In this document: positions 9,058 to 16,929 of the stretch, one piece after another
How the letters are laid out: every line of letters begins with the position of its first letter
How positions within the stretch are numbered: position 1 is the stretch's first letter
DNA from: Cupriavidus numazuensis
GTDB lineage: Bacteria > Pseudomonadota > Gammaproteobacteria > Burkholderiales > Burkholderiaceae
NCBI RefSeq assembly: GCF_905397435.1
Contig: NZ_CAJPVI010000055.1
Span: 1 to 59,872, forward strand
Length of the DNA stretch: 59,872 bases
Direction: 5' to 3'
The notes under the pieces: model-generated
What the model saw: the letters and a program-made list of their open reading frames with translations, nothing else
Database searches by the model: none
What the model was told of the DNA's origin: nothing
Position numbers and translations under genes: made by a program

Positions 9058-9624
9058 TCAGAACGAGCGCCACAGCGCGAACACCAGCAAGGTGTAGAAC
9101 GCCGCGAAGATGTCGTCGAACATCACGCCGAATGCGCCGCGCAATCCCGGGCCTTTCAGCGTGCGATCGTAGTAGGCGATCGGTGCCGGCTTGGCGATAT
9201 CGAACAGCCGGAACCACAGGAAGGCCGCGAACTGGCCCCACAGGCCAGTGGGCATGACGAAGGTCAGCACCAGCCAGAACGCAATGATCTCGTCCCACAC
9301 CATGCTGCCGTGGTCGTCCACGCCCATGTCGCGCGCCGTGCGTCCACAGGCCCACATGCCGATCAGGAAGCCCGCGCCGATGATCCACAGCCACGTCGTC
9401 GGCTCGATCCACAGGGAAATCACGACGAACGAGAGCCACCCATAGAGCGTGCCTACGGTGCCCGGGCTGACCGGCGACAGGCCGGAACCGAAGCCGAGGG
9501 CGATCAGGTGCGCGGGGTGCGCGAGCATGAAGCGGGCCGTCGGGCGCGTGACCTTGACGGTCTGCCCGGCTTCGAGGGTCATGGCGGGGTCGCGCGGCGC
9601 GGCCGCGGGCGGAGAGGTCGACAT
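9058..9624 (-). CDS. pgpA: Phosphatidylglycerophosphatase A
   Basis: A 188-residue inner-membrane enzyme that removes phosphate from phosphatidylglycerol phosphate in phospholipid synthesis. The family motif GFGSGLSPVSPGTVGTL lies near residues 45-61, with several membrane helices and the acidic MFDDIFAAF segment close to the C-terminus. E. coli PgpA is 172 residues; the extra length is at the N-terminus. It follows thiL, as in many proteobacteria, but a perfect hairpin sits in the 129-base gap between them. Confidence 0.92.
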   Translation of the reverse strand: MSTSPPAAAPRDPAMTLEAGQTVKVTRPTARFMLAHPAHLIALGFGSGLSPVSPGTVGTLYGWLSFVVISLWIEPTTWLWIIGAGFLIGMWACGRTARDMGVDDHGSMVWDEIIAFWLVLTFVMPTGLWGQFAAFLWFRLFDIAKPAPIAYYDRTLKGPGLRGAFGVMFDDIFAAFYTLLVFALWRSF

Positions 9625-9700
9625 CGGATTCGGCTCGTGTACTTATGTTTTATGTCCGCGGCGCCCGGCCTGCCAGTTTCCCGGGTTCCCTCCCGGTCAA

Positions 9701-9735
9701 GTCATGATGCCGGCGCTGCAAGCCGGCATCATGAC
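9701..9735. repeat. Perfect 14-bp hairpin in the thiL-pgpA gap
   Basis: GTCATGATGCCGGC (9701-9714) and GCCGGCATCATGAC (9722-9735) are exact reverse complements around a 7-base loop GCTGCAA. There is no T-tract on the minus strand after it, so it is not a standard terminator. It may be a transcript-stabilising or attenuating stem between co-transcribed thiL and pgpA. Confidence 0.8.
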
Positions 9736-9753
9736 ACGCCCGCGCGCAGGCTG

Positions 9754-10734
9754 TCAGGGCGACGCGAAGTGGTCGAAGCTTGCGCCGGCATAGGTCACGG
9801 GGCTGCCATGTTGGTCGACCAGTCGCAAGCCGGGCTCCGGTGTGATCGTGCCGACGCGTGTCAGTGGCAGTTCCAGGCGATCCGAGATCGCGGCAATAGT
9901 TTCACGGTTGCCAATCGGCGCGGTGAAGCAGAGTTCGTAGTCGTCGCCGCCGGCGAGCACGCATTCGCGTTGCAGGGAGTCCGGCTGGGCCGCCAGCACA
10001 GCCGAACGCGGCAGCGTGTCCACGTCGAGCAGTGCGCCCACCTGCGAGCGGGCCAGGATATGGCCGAGATCGCCGATCAGGCCATCCGAAATGTCGAGTG
10101 CTGCATGTGCTACCCCACGCAGTGCCATGCCCAGCGCGACGCGCGGCGTCGGCATTTCCATGCGGGGGCGCACGCGGCTGAATTCGGGTTCAGGCAAGAG
10201 CCATTCGCCGCGGCAGTCGCCGAGCGCGAGGCGCGCGTCGCCGAGCGTGCCCGACACCCAGATATCGTCGCCGGGACGTGCGGCATCGCGTCGCAGGGCG
10301 GCGCGTGTCGGCACGTCGCCGAATACGGTCAGGCTCAGCGTGAGCGGGCCGCGCGTGGTGTCGCCGCCGATCAGTTCGCACCCGTGCTCGTCGGCAAGCG
10401 CCAGCATGCCGGCGGCTAGTTCTTCAAGCCATGCGGGATCGGCTTCGGGCAGGGCCAGCGCGAGCGTGAACGCGCGCGGCTCGGCGCCCATGGCCGCCAG
10501 GTCCGACAAGTTGACCGCCAGCGCCTTGTGGCCGAGCGCGCGGGGCGGGACATCGGCAAAGAAATGGCGGCCGCTGACCAGCATGTCGGTGCTGATGGCC
10601 AGATGATGGCCGGGCCGCGGGTCGATCAGCGCGCAATCGTCGCCCACGCCGAGCACGGCTTTGCGTACCGGACGCGTAAAGAAACGGCGGATCAGGTCGA
10701 ACTCGGAGAGCTGCGCGCGGCGGATCGTAGACAT
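9754..10734 (-). CDS. thiL: Thiamine-monophosphate kinase
   Basis: A 326-residue enzyme that phosphorylates thiamine phosphate to the cofactor thiamine diphosphate. It has the PurM-like features of ThiL: GVGDDCALIDPRPGHHLAISTDMLVSG near residues 30-56 in segments, NLSDLAAMGAEPRAF, ELIGGDTTRGPLTLS, DISDGLIGDLGHI and GGDDYELCFT. I use the ATG at 10734 (MSTIRRAQLSEFDLI). The frame is open a little further upstream, but the extra residues are low-complexity Arg/Pro. It is divergent from the malic enzyme gene across a 311-base gap, and first in a thiL-pgpA-pncC run. Confidence 0.94.
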   Translation of the reverse strand: MSTIRRAQLSEFDLIRRFFTRPVRKAVLGVGDDCALIDPRPGHHLAISTDMLVSGRHFFADVPPRALGHKALAVNLSDLAAMGAEPRAFTLALALPEADPAWLEELAAGMLALADEHGCELIGGDTTRGPLTLSLTVFGDVPTRAALRRDAARPGDDIWVSGTLGDARLALGDCRGEWLLPEPEFSRVRPRMEMPTPRVALGMALRGVAHAALDISDGLIGDLGHILARSQVGALLDVDTLPRSAVLAAQPDSLQRECVLAGGDDYELCFTAPIGNRETIAAISDRLELPLTRVGTITPEPGLRLVDQHGSPVTYAGASFDHFASP

Positions 10735-10915
10735 GGGACTAACCGGGCCAGGGCGGCGCCGGCGCAAAAAAGGCGGATCGGGACAAGGATGGTGCCGTGC
10801 TCGCGGCTCGGCAAGATACTGCAGCGGGCGGCAGCATTGACTGTTGCTTGCTGTTCAAGGCCAGCGGCTTGGGGCATATTGTACCGAAACACAATGCTGG
10901 TCTTCGTCAAATGCT

Positions 10916-10946
10916 TATTGTGAAATAGTATTTCACAATATAAAAT
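10916..10946 (+). promoter_or_regulatory. Predicted malic enzyme promoter with embedded operator
   Basis: Perfect 11-base arms TATTGTGAAAT (10916-10926) and ATTTCACAATA (10930-10940) flank AGT. The palindrome overlaps a good sigma-70 promoter: TTGTGA (10918-10923), a 17-base spacer, and TAAAAT (10941-10946). A repressor bound here would block polymerase. The site is very AT-rich for this genome. The regulator is unknown. The rest of the 311-base thiL-maeB gap shows no other clear feature. Confidence 0.7.
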
Positions 10947-11045
10947 GCCGGGTCCAGAGGAAGAGATGGGTGGGCACGTGGAGCCGGTCCGCCGATCATC
11001 CGAAGCCCTGTCAAATGACGGTTCCACCGATTGGAATATGCGCCG

Positions 11046-13370
11046 ATGACCAGCCCTCAGCAGTCCCCGTCCCAAGACGATCTGAAACAGCAGCAGCGTG
11101 AGGCGCTGCGCAAAGCGGCGCTCGAGTATCACGAGTTTCCGACTCCCGGGAAGATCTCCGTCACGCCGACCAAGCCGCTGTCGAACCAGCGCGACCTGGC
11201 CCTGGCCTATTCGCCGGGCGTGGCTGCTGCCTGCGAGGAGATCGTCGCCGACCCCGCCAACTCCTTCCGCTACACCGCGCGCGGCAACCTGGTGGCCGTG
11301 ATCACCAACGGCACCGCCGTGCTGGGCCTGGGCGACATTGGCGCCGCGGCGTCCAAGCCGGTCATGGAAGGCAAGGCCGGCCTGTTCAAGAAGTTCGCCG
11401 GCATCGACGTCTTTGACATCGAAGTCGACGAAAAAGACCCCGAAAAGCTCGTGCAGGTGATTGCTGCGCTGGAGCCGACCTTCGGCGGCATCAACCTCGA
11501 AGACATCAAGGCACCGGAATGCTTCTACGTCGAGCGCAAGCTGCGCGAGAAGATGAAGATCCCGGTCTTCCACGATGACCAGCACGGTACCGCCATCGTC
11601 GTGGCCGCCGCCGTCATCAATGGCCTGAAGGTCGTCGGCAAGGACATCAAGAGCGTCAAGCTGGTGGCTTCGGGCGCCGGCGCCGCCGCGCTGGCCTGCC
11701 TGGACCTGCTGGTCGACCTGGGCCTGCCGATCGAGAACGTCTGGGTGACGGATCTGGCCGGCGTGGTCTACGAAGGCCGTACCGAGCTGATGGACCCCGA
11801 AAAGGCCCGCTTCTGCCAGAAGACCGACAAGCGCAAGCTCGGTGAAGTGATCGACGGCGCCGACATTTTCCTCGGCCTGTCCGCTGCTGGCGTGCTCAAG
11901 CAGGACATGGTCCAGCGCATGGGCGAGAAGCCGCTGGTGCTGGCCCTGGCCAACCCGAACCCGGAAATCGCGCCGGAACTGGTCAAGGAAGTCCGCCCGG
12001 ACGCCATTATGGCGACCGGCCGTACCGACTACCCGAACCAGGTCAACAACGTCCTGTGCTTCCCGTTCATCTTCCGCGGTGCGCTCGATTGCGGTGCGAC
12101 CACTATCACGCGTGAGATGGAAATCGCCGCGGCGAATGCGATCGCCGAACTGGCTCGCCAGGAGCAGAGCGATATCGTGGCCACGGCCTACGGCATCCAG
12201 GACCTGGCGTTTGGTCCGGAATACCTGATCCCGAAGCCGTTCGATCCGCGCCTGATCGTGTGGGTGGCCCCGGCCGTGGCGGAAGCCGCCATGAAGTCCG
12301 GCGTGGCCTCGCGTCCGATCGAGGACATGGACGCGTACCGCCTGCAGCTGCAGCAGTTCGTGTACCACTCGGGCACGCTGATGAAGCCGATCTACGCCGC
12401 CGCCCGCAAGGTCGAGATGGCGAAGAAGCGCATCGTCTTCGCCGAGGGCGAGGAAGAGCGCGTGCTGCGCGCCGTGCAGGTGGTCGTCGATGAAAAGCTG
12501 GCCAACCCGATCCTGATCGGCCGCCCGGCGGTGCTGCAGCATCGCATCGAGCGCTTTGGCCTGCGCCTGCGTCCGGGCGTGGACTTCGCCGTGGTCAACC
12601 CCGAGCACGACGAGCGCTTCCGCGATTATTCGGATACGTATTACCGCATGATGGCGCGCGAAGGCGTTACGCCGCAGTACGCCAAGCTCGAACTGCGCCG
12701 CCGCACCACGCTGATCGGCGCCATGCTGGTCAAGCAGGGCGAGGCCGACGGCATGATCTGCGGCACCGTCAGCAATACGGCGGCGCACCTGCGCTACATC
12801 GACCAGGTGCTGGGCGGGACCAACAAGGTCTACGCGGCCATGAACGGCCTCGTGCTGCCGGGCCGCCAGATTTTCCTGGTGGATACCCACGTGAACGTGG
12901 ATCCGACCGCCGACGAACTGGCCGAGATCACGCTGATGGCGGCCGAAGAGCTCAAGCGCTTCGGCATCGAGCCCAAGGTGGGGCTGCTGTCGCACTCGAA
13001 CTTCGGGTCGTCCGAAGCGCCTTCGGCCCGCAAGATGCGCGATACGCTCGCGATCCTGCGCGAACGCGCACCGGAGCTCGAAGTCGACGGTGAAATGCAC
13101 GGCGACAGCGCGCTGGACGAGAAGCTGCGCAATACCCTGGTGCCGGACGGCACGCTCAAGGGCGAGGCGAACCTGCTGGTCTGCCCGAACATTGACGCGG
13201 CCAATATCTCGTACAACCTGCTGAAGGTTGCGGCGGGCAACAACGTCGCCATCGGTCCGATTTTGCTCGGCGTGAAGGCGCCGGTGCACATCCTGACCCC
13301 GTCGGCAACGGTGCGACGCATCGTCAACATGACGTCGCTGGTCGTGGTCGACGCTGCTGCCAAGCGCTAA
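11046..13370 (+). CDS. maeB: NADP-dependent malic enzyme (MaeB type, with phosphotransacetylase-like domain)
   Basis: A 774-residue cytosolic enzyme that oxidatively decarboxylates malate to pyruvate, giving NADPH. The N-terminal malic domain (about 1-430) shows KPLSNQRDLALAYSPGVA, FDIEVDEKDPEK, FHDDQHGTAIVVAAAVIN and the nucleotide-binding VASGAGAAALACLDLL. The C-terminal half (about 440-774) is a phosphate acetyltransferase-like domain (GMICGTVSNTAAHLRYI; VCPNIDAANISYNLLK), which in MaeB enzymes is regulatory and senses acetyl-CoA. I use the ATG at 11046 rather than an upstream TTG at 11031. The gene is monocistronic, with a palindromic operator/promoter upstream and a strong terminator after. 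Confidence 0.96.
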   Translation: MTSPQQSPSQDDLKQQQREALRKAALEYHEFPTPGKISVTPTKPLSNQRDLALAYSPGVAAACEEIVADPANSFRYTARGNLVAVITNGTAVLGLGDIGAAASKPVMEGKAGLFKKFAGIDVFDIEVDEKDPEKLVQVIAALEPTFGGINLEDIKAPECFYVERKLREKMKIPVFHDDQHGTAIVVAAAVINGLKVVGKDIKSVKLVASGAGAAALACLDLLVDLGLPIENVWVTDLAGVVYEGRTELMDPEKARFCQKTDKRKLGEVIDGADIFLGLSAAGVLKQDMVQRMGEKPLVLALANPNPEIAPELVKEVRPDAIMATGRTDYPNQVNNVLCFPFIFRGALDCGATTITREMEIAAANAIAELARQEQSDIVATAYGIQDLAFGPEYLIPKPFDPRLIVWVAPAVAEAAMKSGVASRPIEDMDAYRLQLQQFVYHSGTLMKPIYAAARKVEMAKKRIVFAEGEEERVLRAVQVVVDEKLANPILIGRPAVLQHRIERFGLRLRPGVDFAVVNPEHDERFRDYSDTYYRMMAREGVTPQYAKLELRRRTTLIGAMLVKQGEADGMICGTVSNTAAHLRYIDQVLGGTNKVYAAMNGLVLPGRQIFLVDTHVNVDPTADELAEITLMAAEELKRFGIEPKVGLLSHSNFGSSEAPSARKMRDTLAILRERAPELEVDGEMHGDSALDEKLRNTLVPDGTLKGEANLLVCPNIDAANISYNLLKVAAGNNVAIGPILLGVKAPVHILTPSATVRRIVNMTSLVVVDAAAKR

Positions 13371-13395
13371 GCCGCAGTACGGTTCCATGTCGCGG

Positions 13396-13422
13396 AAAAG
13401 CCGGGCTTGCCCGGCTTTTTTT
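13396..13422 (+). terminator. Rho-independent terminator of maeB
   Basis: Stem GCCGGGC (13400-13406), loop TT, GCCCGGC (13409-13415), preceded by AAAA and followed by seven T residues. Confidence 0.9.
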
Positions 13423-13672
13423 CGCTTTGCGGCTGGCCGTTAGTATGCGCACACATCCTATTAACACATTGAAACAATTGAGGATTTCGCGCTGGCGCTG
13501 AGCCGGGATTGATTAATTGCTTGCATACGCGTACCCTTACGCCCTTGATACAGGCGCTCGCCACGGGCGCTCCGGTGCGGTCGGCGGCAGGTAAGCCGGC
13601 CAGGGTGGCCCGGATACTTGTCTACCCAGCAGGCGGCAGGCTCGATTTCCGGTTCAACCAAGACAGACCAAC
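13423..13672. other. AT-richer intergenic region before the RNase gene
   Basis: About 250 bases with lower GC than the surroundings in the first half (around 13440-13540), presumably holding the RNase promoter. Short open frames here have no recognisable product. No repeat or RNA gene is seen. Confidence 0.4.
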
Positions 13673-14107
13673 GTGGGTTTCCAGATTCCCGTGATACAGC
13701 AGCGGCAACCGCTGCCCGTGCGCGGCCGGCGCTTGCTGGCGCAGGCGTTGTCAGGCATGGTCCTGGCATTGGCGTTCATGCAGCCGTCGCTGGCCAGGCA
13801 ACAACAGGCCGAGGGACTGGCGGGAACCATTGCCGTGCAGCAATTGCCCAATGAGGCACGGCAGACGCTGGAGCGTATCGAGGCCGGCGGCCCGTTTCCC
13901 TATGAGAAGGACGGTACGCGGTTCGGCAACTATGAACGCGCCCTCCCTCAACAACAACGCGGTTACTACCGTGAATATACGGTCAAGAGCCAGAATAGCC
14001 GGAACCGGGGAGCAAAGCGGATCGTTTGCGGTGGCGACCAGCGCGCGGCGAACGACTGCTACTACACAGAAGACCACTACAACAGCTTCAAACGGATAAC
14101 CAAATGA
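13673..14107 (+). CDS. Secreted barnase/RNase N1-family ribonuclease
   Basis: A 144-residue protein starting at GTG 13673. The N-terminus looks like a Sec signal peptide: a basic stretch (RGRR), a hydrophobic core LAQALSGMVLALAFM and a likely cleavage after PSLA near residue 42. The mature part aligns by eye with barnase. FGNYERALP corresponds to FSNREGKLP. REYTV carries the general-base Glu, RGAKRIV carries two catalytic Arg, and TEDHYNSFKRI carries the catalytic His. It is therefore probably an active guanyl-preferring RNase for use outside the cytoplasm. The stop overlaps the barstar start (ATGA at 14104-14107), so enzyme and inhibitor are translationally coupled. The exact start is uncertain. 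Confidence 0.85.
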   Translation: MGFQIPVIQQRQPLPVRGRRLLAQALSGMVLALAFMQPSLARQQQAEGLAGTIAVQQLPNEARQTLERIEAGGPFPYEKDGTRFGNYERALPQQQRGYYREYTVKSQNSRNRGAKRIVCGGDQRAANDCYYTEDHYNSFKRITK

Positions 14108-14715
14108 TGACTGACATTTTCGGATTGGGCGACGCCCTTGCCGCCCGCGAAGAGCGCGGCGCCGGAGATGGCTGGCAGCGGGCGCAGCATCAGGCCCAGA
14201 ACCTTTACGACAACGTGCTGATGATGCCGCGCCAAGAGCTCACGCACAGACTTCCGCCCGCTGCCCCGGCCGCCGTGCCGGCTATCGCAAGCTGGGCCGA
14301 CGGGGCCGAGGGAGCCATGAACCTGTTCAAGTCGGTGCGACCGAACATTGTCCAGTCGATCCGCGCATTCCGCGTGCCCGATCTTGCCCAGGCGGCGGCC
14401 GACCTTGGCCAGCATTTCCTGTACGCAAACTGTGCCCATTGCGCGAGCAAGGCAGAAGTTCTGGAAACGATCGCCACGTCGTTCACGTTCCCCAAGCATT
14501 TCGGCAAGAATTTCGATGCGCTGGCGGACTGCCTGACCGACATGATCTACAAGGCCGGCCAGCAGCCGGGCTTCGTGATCGTGCTCGAAGGCCTGCCGAT
14601 CGCACAGAAATTTGACAAGGAAGGGCGCGAAGTGCTGCTGGACGTCTTCCGCGACGCCGCCGAATTCTGGGGCGAGCGCAAGGTCCAGTTCCGGGTGTTC
14701 TATTCGTTTGCCTGA
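14104..14715 (+). CDS. Barstar-family ribonuclease inhibitor with N-terminal extension
   Basis: A 203-residue protein whose last 90 or so residues are a barstar fold: FPKHFGKNFDALADCLTDM (matching the RNase-binding helix of barstar), FVIVLEGLP, and LLDVFRDAAEFW, ending RVFYSFA. Barstar would neutralise the upstream RNase in the cytoplasm. The N-terminal 110 residues are not part of classical barstar. An internal ATG at 14317 (MNLFKSVRPNIVQSIRAF) could give a 132-residue form. I keep the start at 14104 because it overlaps the RNase stop and the intervening frame looks coding. A second ATG follows at 14107. Confidence 0.85.
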   Translation: MMTDIFGLGDALAAREERGAGDGWQRAQHQAQNLYDNVLMMPRQELTHRLPPAAPAAVPAIASWADGAEGAMNLFKSVRPNIVQSIRAFRVPDLAQAAADLGQHFLYANCAHCASKAEVLETIATSFTFPKHFGKNFDALADCLTDMIYKAGQQPGFVIVLEGLPIAQKFDKEGREVLLDVFRDAAEFWGERKVQFRVFYSFA

Positions 14716-14778
14716 TCGTTGATGGCTAATTCCTGACAGCCTGCCGGGCTGAATGCCTGACGGGACAGAAATCAAACA

Positions 14779-14810
14779 GCCCGCGACCGTCCATGACGGC
14801 GCGGGCTTTT
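14779..14810. terminator. Terminator between barstar and yidB
   Basis: GCCCGCG (14779-14785) pairs with CGCGGGC (14800-14806), with an inner CCGTC/GACGG extension around CAT and TTTT after it. The convergent yidB gene may use the same structure. Confidence 0.75.
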
Positions 14811-14827
14811 GCTTGATGGCAGGCCGA

Positions 14828-15436
14828 TCAGGATTGTGACGGCACGTGGCCGTGCGGGGTCAGGCGATCGATCAGTTCGGGCAGGCCTTCGCTTAGCTGC
14901 GCTGCGACGTCTTCCTGCGACATGCCCGTGGAACTGGCCAGCGAGTCGAGTGCGCCTGTGTTGCCCAGCGCATCGCTCAGGGCAGAAGGCGTGACCGGCT
15001 GGTTGGCGCCGGAGCCGATCCACGAATCTACCTGCTCGCCGAGGCCTGCTTGCGCGAGCACGTTGCGCAGCGCGCCGATGCCGCCGGCCGCAGCGCCGAG
15101 TGCCTGACTGTTCGCCGGGGCACCACCTTGTCCGCCCAGCAAGCCGCCGAGCAGCGAGCCAAGGTCCAGGCCACCACCGGGGGCCGCGCCCGAGCCGCCC
15201 GTCAGGCCGCCCAGCAAGCCGCCAAGGCTGCCCAGTCCGCCGAGTCCGTCGTCCGTGGTGGCTGGCGCAGGATCTCCCGCAGCGCCGCTCTTGTGGCGCA
15301 TGGCCATCATCGCCAGCAGGCCCAGCGCCATCATCAGCTTCGGGTTCAGCCCGCCTGCGGCGGCTTCACCTTCCCCCTGGCGCGCGCCGCCGAGTTGCCC
15401 GAGCACCCCGCCCAGCACGCTATCGAGTAGTCCCAT
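14828..15436 (-). CDS. YidB family protein (DUF937)
   Basis: A 202-residue protein of the YidB/DUF937 family. It starts MGLLDSVLGGVLGQLGG and has a Gly-rich middle (GLGGLGSLGGLLGGLTGG). The C-terminal part VDSWIGSGANQPVTPSALSD and SQEDVAAQLSEGLPELIDRL is the conserved family core. Function is unknown. The ATG at 15436 has AAAGGAG seven bases upstream; an in-frame ATG at 15454 lacks this. The Gly/Leu repeats make the middle region low complexity. It is convergent with the barstar gene. Confidence 0.85.
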   Translation of the reverse strand: MGLLDSVLGGVLGQLGGARQGEGEAAAGGLNPKLMMALGLLAMMAMRHKSGAAGDPAPATTDDGLGGLGSLGGLLGGLTGGSGAAPGGGLDLGSLLGGLLGGQGGAPANSQALGAAAGGIGALRNVLAQAGLGEQVDSWIGSGANQPVTPSALSDALGNTGALDSLASSTGMSQEDVAAQLSEGLPELIDRLTPHGHVPSQS

Positions 15437-15475
15437 GGTCGACTCCTTTGTCATGAAGGATGGCGTGCGCCGCCA

Positions 15476-16225
15476 TCAGAATCCGCCCAGCAAGGCGTTC
15501 AGCGTTGCCAGGCAGGCAAGCCCGGCGGTTTCGGTGCGCAGGATGCGTGGGCCGAGTGACACGGCGGTGAAGCCCGCGCGCAGTGCGGCATCTTCCTCTT
15601 CCGGCGCCAGGCCGCCTTCCGGCCCGATCAGCAGCGTGACGCCGCTTGCCAGCAGGCTTTCCTTGTTCGCCGTGGCATACGCCGGCAGCGACTGGTCGGC
15701 ACGTGGCGACACCAGGAGCCGGTTGCCTTCGCCCGAGGCACGCAGCCACATATCCAAGTTAGTTACCGGCGCGACGGCCGGCAAGCGATTGCGTCCGCAT
15801 TGCTCGCAGGCGGCTTCGACGAGCGCCTGCCAGTGGCTCTGGCGCTTCTGCGCGCGGTCGCCGCTGAGCCGTACGACCGAACGCGCGGCCTGCAGTGGCT
15901 GGATGCCAGTCACGCCCAGTTCGACGGCCTTTTCGATCAGCCAGTCCATCTTGTCGCCGCCGGCCAGGCCCTGGGCCAGCGTGACGCGGAATGGCGGTTC
16001 CGTTTCCGTGGTGTTGCGCTCTCCCACGCGCGCGAGCGCATGGCGTTTGCCCAGGTCGAGCAGCGTCGCGGCGTGGCTGCCGCCGCGGCCGTCGAACAGC
16101 GTGATGGCGTCGCCCGGCGCCAGGCGCAGCACCTGCACATGGCGGACGACGGCTTCGGGGAGGTCGAAATCGGTACCGGCGGCAAGTGCCGCGTCGGCGC
16201 TGCCGACAAAGAAACGCGGTGGCAT
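15476..16225 (-). CDS. rsmE: 16S rRNA (uracil-1498-N3) methyltransferase
   Basis: A 249-residue SPOUT-class methyltransferase modifying U1498 of 16S rRNA. It begins MPPRFFVGS, has an N-terminal PUA-like domain with HVQVLRLAPGDAITLFDG, and the C-terminal knot motif LLIGPEGGLAPEEEDAA followed by SLGPRILRTETAGL, which forms the S-adenosylmethionine site. The frame is open far upstream, but the ATG at 16225 matches the family and shares one base with the stop of the upstream VOC gene (TGATG), so the two are co-translated. Confidence 0.95.
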   Translation of the reverse strand: MPPRFFVGSADAALAAGTDFDLPEAVVRHVQVLRLAPGDAITLFDGRGGSHAATLLDLGKRHALARVGERNTTETEPPFRVTLAQGLAGGDKMDWLIEKAVELGVTGIQPLQAARSVVRLSGDRAQKRQSHWQALVEAACEQCGRNRLPAVAPVTNLDMWLRASGEGNRLLVSPRADQSLPAYATANKESLLASGVTLLIGPEGGLAPEEEDAALRAGFTAVSLGPRILRTETAGLACLATLNALLGGF

Positions 16226-16656
16226 CAGCTGGTCTTGTCTTCCTGGTTGCCCGCTACGGGTTTGCCGAAACCCCAGCGGTAGCCGTCCGGGTCTTCGACC
16301 ATGCAGTAGCGGTCGCCCCAGAACTGGTCGGCTGGCTCCATCAGGCTGACCGCGCCGGCCGCCACGGCTTGCGCATGCATGGCGTCGACGTCGTCGCAAT
16401 AGACGTAGAACGTTTGCGGGCACTCCACACCGAGCGAGCGCGGCGTGCGCGCGGTGCTGCCCCAGGCGCCTTCGGGCGCAAACATCACGATCAGCTCGCC
16501 TTGATAGGACATCTCGGCATGCGTCGGCACGCCGTTTTCGTCGACCACGTGGCCGGCCGCGAAGCCGAAGGCGCGCTGGTAGAAGTCCAGGGCGGCGCGC
16601 CCGTTGCTGACGGTCAGGTAGGGAGTGAGCCTCGGGGTGTTGGCCGGTCTCGTCAT
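16225..16656 (-). CDS. VOC family (glyoxalase/bleomycin resistance-like) protein
   Basis: A 143-residue single vicinal-oxygen-chelate domain pair: LTPYLTVSNGRAALDFYQRAFGF at the N-terminus, an HAEMSYQGELIVMFAP strand, and WGDRYCMVEDPDGYRWGF near the end. This is the PhnB/YdeI-like subgroup, whose members bind metals or small ligands. Substrate is unknown. It is upstream of and overlapping rsmE. No resistance role should be assumed from the family name. Confidence 0.85.
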   Translation of the reverse strand: MTRPANTPRLTPYLTVSNGRAALDFYQRAFGFAAGHVVDENGVPTHAEMSYQGELIVMFAPEGAWGSTARTPRSLGVECPQTFYVYCDDVDAMHAQAVAAGAVSLMEPADQFWGDRYCMVEDPDGYRWGFGKPVAGNQEDKTS

Positions 16657-16929
16657 GGTCGTCTCCTGTCGGGGAAACCTCGCGTTCCTTAAGGATGCGG
16701 GAGCGCGGTGCGAGTGTGCATCTTACGCGTGCGCGCCGGCGCTGTCGAAGCCCTCGCCCCGCGTTCCAAAGTGCATTAACGGCAATCTGCGGCCGCCGCC
16801 GGCCAAGTGCCTGTGCGATTACCGACTCTCGCCTGACCCGTCCGCCGGCACCGTTACAGCCGGATTTACCCCTAGCTTCTGCTAAAATTGCTGTTTTCCT
16901 GCCGCCAGGCCCAGCGCCCTTACGCCCGC

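Noticed and set aside
10916..10940. CRP-type site before the malic enzyme gene
   Set aside because: TGTGA and TCACA are present but separated by nine bases, whereas CRP sites need six.
10692..13388. 898-codon open frame on the minus strand across thiL's start and the malic enzyme gene
   Set aside because: It is fully antisense to maeB, His/Arg/Gln-rich and lacks domains; an artefact of GC-rich codon use on the opposite strand.
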